Below are positions 63,190-64,000 of a stretch of DNA of 64,000 nucleotides, piece by piece. The translations under genes and the position numbers were made by a program. Each line of letters starts with the position of its first letter. The stretch's first letter is position 1. Source of the DNA: Halisarca cf. caerulea (lineage: Eukaryota > Porifera > Demospongiae > Chondrillida > Halisarcidae); NCBI GenBank assembly GCA_963170055.1, contig CAUJGJ010000313.1, forward strand, positions 1,910,201-1,974,200. Reading direction: 5' to 3'. The notes under the pieces are model-generated. The model ran no database searches. It was not told the origin of the DNA and worked only from the letters and a program-made list of their open reading frames with translations.

Positions 63190-63640
63190 TGATTTACACA
63201 CAACACCCCACATTACACACAGCACCCCACATTACACATAGCACCCCACATTACACACAACACCCCACATTACACATAGCACCCCACATTACACATAGCA
63301 CCCCACATTACACACAGCACCCCACATTACACATAGCACCCCACATTACACACAACACCCCACATTACACATAGCACCCCACATTACACATAGCACCCCA
63401 CATTACACACAGCACCCCACATTACACACAACACCCCACATTACACACAACACCCCACATTACACATAGCACCACACATTACACACAACACCCCACATTA
63501 CACATAGCACCCCACATTACACATAGCACCCCACATTACACACAACACCCCACATTACACACAACACCCCACATTACACACAACACCCCACATTACACAC
63601 AACACCCCACATTACACATAGCACCCCACATTACACACAC
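63190..63640. repeat. 19-bp minisatellite
   Basis: About 23 units of CACCCCACATTACACAYAR, with ACACAA, ATAG and ACAG end variants intermixed. Confidence 0.95.
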
Positions 63641-63836
63641 AAGCATAGTATCCTTGGCTTTTCAGTGACTGAGTCACCAAGGTGAGGAGAACACTACAAG
63701 TATTAACCTAAAAAGATCAAGCATTTCTTGGACTCAATTGTGAAAAGTTCACTCGGGGAAGGGAATGCAGCTAGCACAATAGTGAAGTACACATGTGTAA
63801 AAACTAAAGGTAGCACTATGCATGGAAAGCAGCCAT

Positions 63837-63957
63837 TGCTGTGGGAGTGGTCACAAAGTGAGGTGTGAGTGATTACGAAGTGGGGAGAGAGTGGTCACAA
63901 AGTGAGGTGTGAGTGATTACGAAGTGGGGAGAGAGTGGTCACAAAGTGGGGAGGAGA
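63837..63957. repeat. Tandem repeat of GTGGTCACAAAGTGAGG
   Basis: About 2.4 copies of a unit of roughly 50 bp (GAGTGGTCACAAAGTGAGGT then GTGAGTGATTACGAAGTGGG). Confidence 0.85.
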
Positions 63958-64000
63958 CTCCCTCAAATTTTGCAGACCAAGGCTAACCCGTAAAAAATGC

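Larger units (their letters stand above)
62702..64000. other. SETDB1 intron, repeat-rich
   Basis: No upstream SETDB1 exon is seen up to the window edge. Contents: a CCTC-end MITE (62926-63102), a 19-bp minisatellite and a 49-bp class repeat. Confidence 0.55.

Overview
The window looks like nuclear DNA of an animal. Its genes are split by GT-AG introns, it is AT-rich with many (CA)n/(TG)n and (TA)n tracts, and it is dense in short inverted-repeat transposons. The recognisable proteins (SETDB1-type histone methyltransferase, GID8/TWA1, MUL1-like GIDE protein, centrin-like EF-hand, multi-SPRY protein, membrane death-domain protein) fit a metazoan. A sponge or another early-branching marine invertebrate is my best guess, but that is inference; nothing here fixes the species.

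Layout. 401-5580 (+): last six exons of a PI-PLC X-like phosphodiesterase, with introns full of tandem repeats. 5.6-8.7 kb: transposon and microsatellite DNA. 8706-14462 (-): an intronless 1918-residue protein of about ten SPRY-like repeats, probably with a non-coding first exon near 15.9-16.1 kb. 17190-22762 (-): a five-exon gene, rebuilt here from matching splice phases, for a 376-residue protein with an acidic N-terminus, an unknown helical domain, one membrane span, a Ser-rich linker and a C-terminal death domain. 22.8-27.2 kb: no host gene seen; transposon relics and a perfect double-CRE palindrome. 27273-37257 and 41518-49027 (both -): two tandem, intact, four-exon L-amino-acid-oxidase-like genes with identical splice phases, each coding for 607 residues. 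Between them lie minisatellites, a reverse-transcriptase fragment and an RLE-type LINE at 39140-41053, which entered the 3' flank of copy 2 after the duplication. 51764-52939 (-) and 53055-53879 (+): a divergent pair made of an unknown KEN-box protein and a MUL1-like protein without a RING. 55180-55902 (-) and 56010-56785 (+): a second divergent pair, GID8 and a centrin-like EF-hand protein. 59088-62701 (-): the last three exons of a SETDB1-type gene, including the linker inside its split SET domain; its 5' part is beyond the window.

The neighbours do not form one pathway. Apart from the divergent pairs and the tandem oxidases, gene order carries no clear functional signal. The main structural story is mobile DNA. 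Comparing the duplicated oxidase loci gives natural empty and filled sites for several insertions and exposes a family of 70-110 bp foldback elements (ends TAGTCTCGCG...CGCGAGACTA, 9-bp target duplications). Two of these landed independently just upstream of the two oxidase start codons. All exon models come from reading splice signals and reading-frame continuity by eye, without transcript data.
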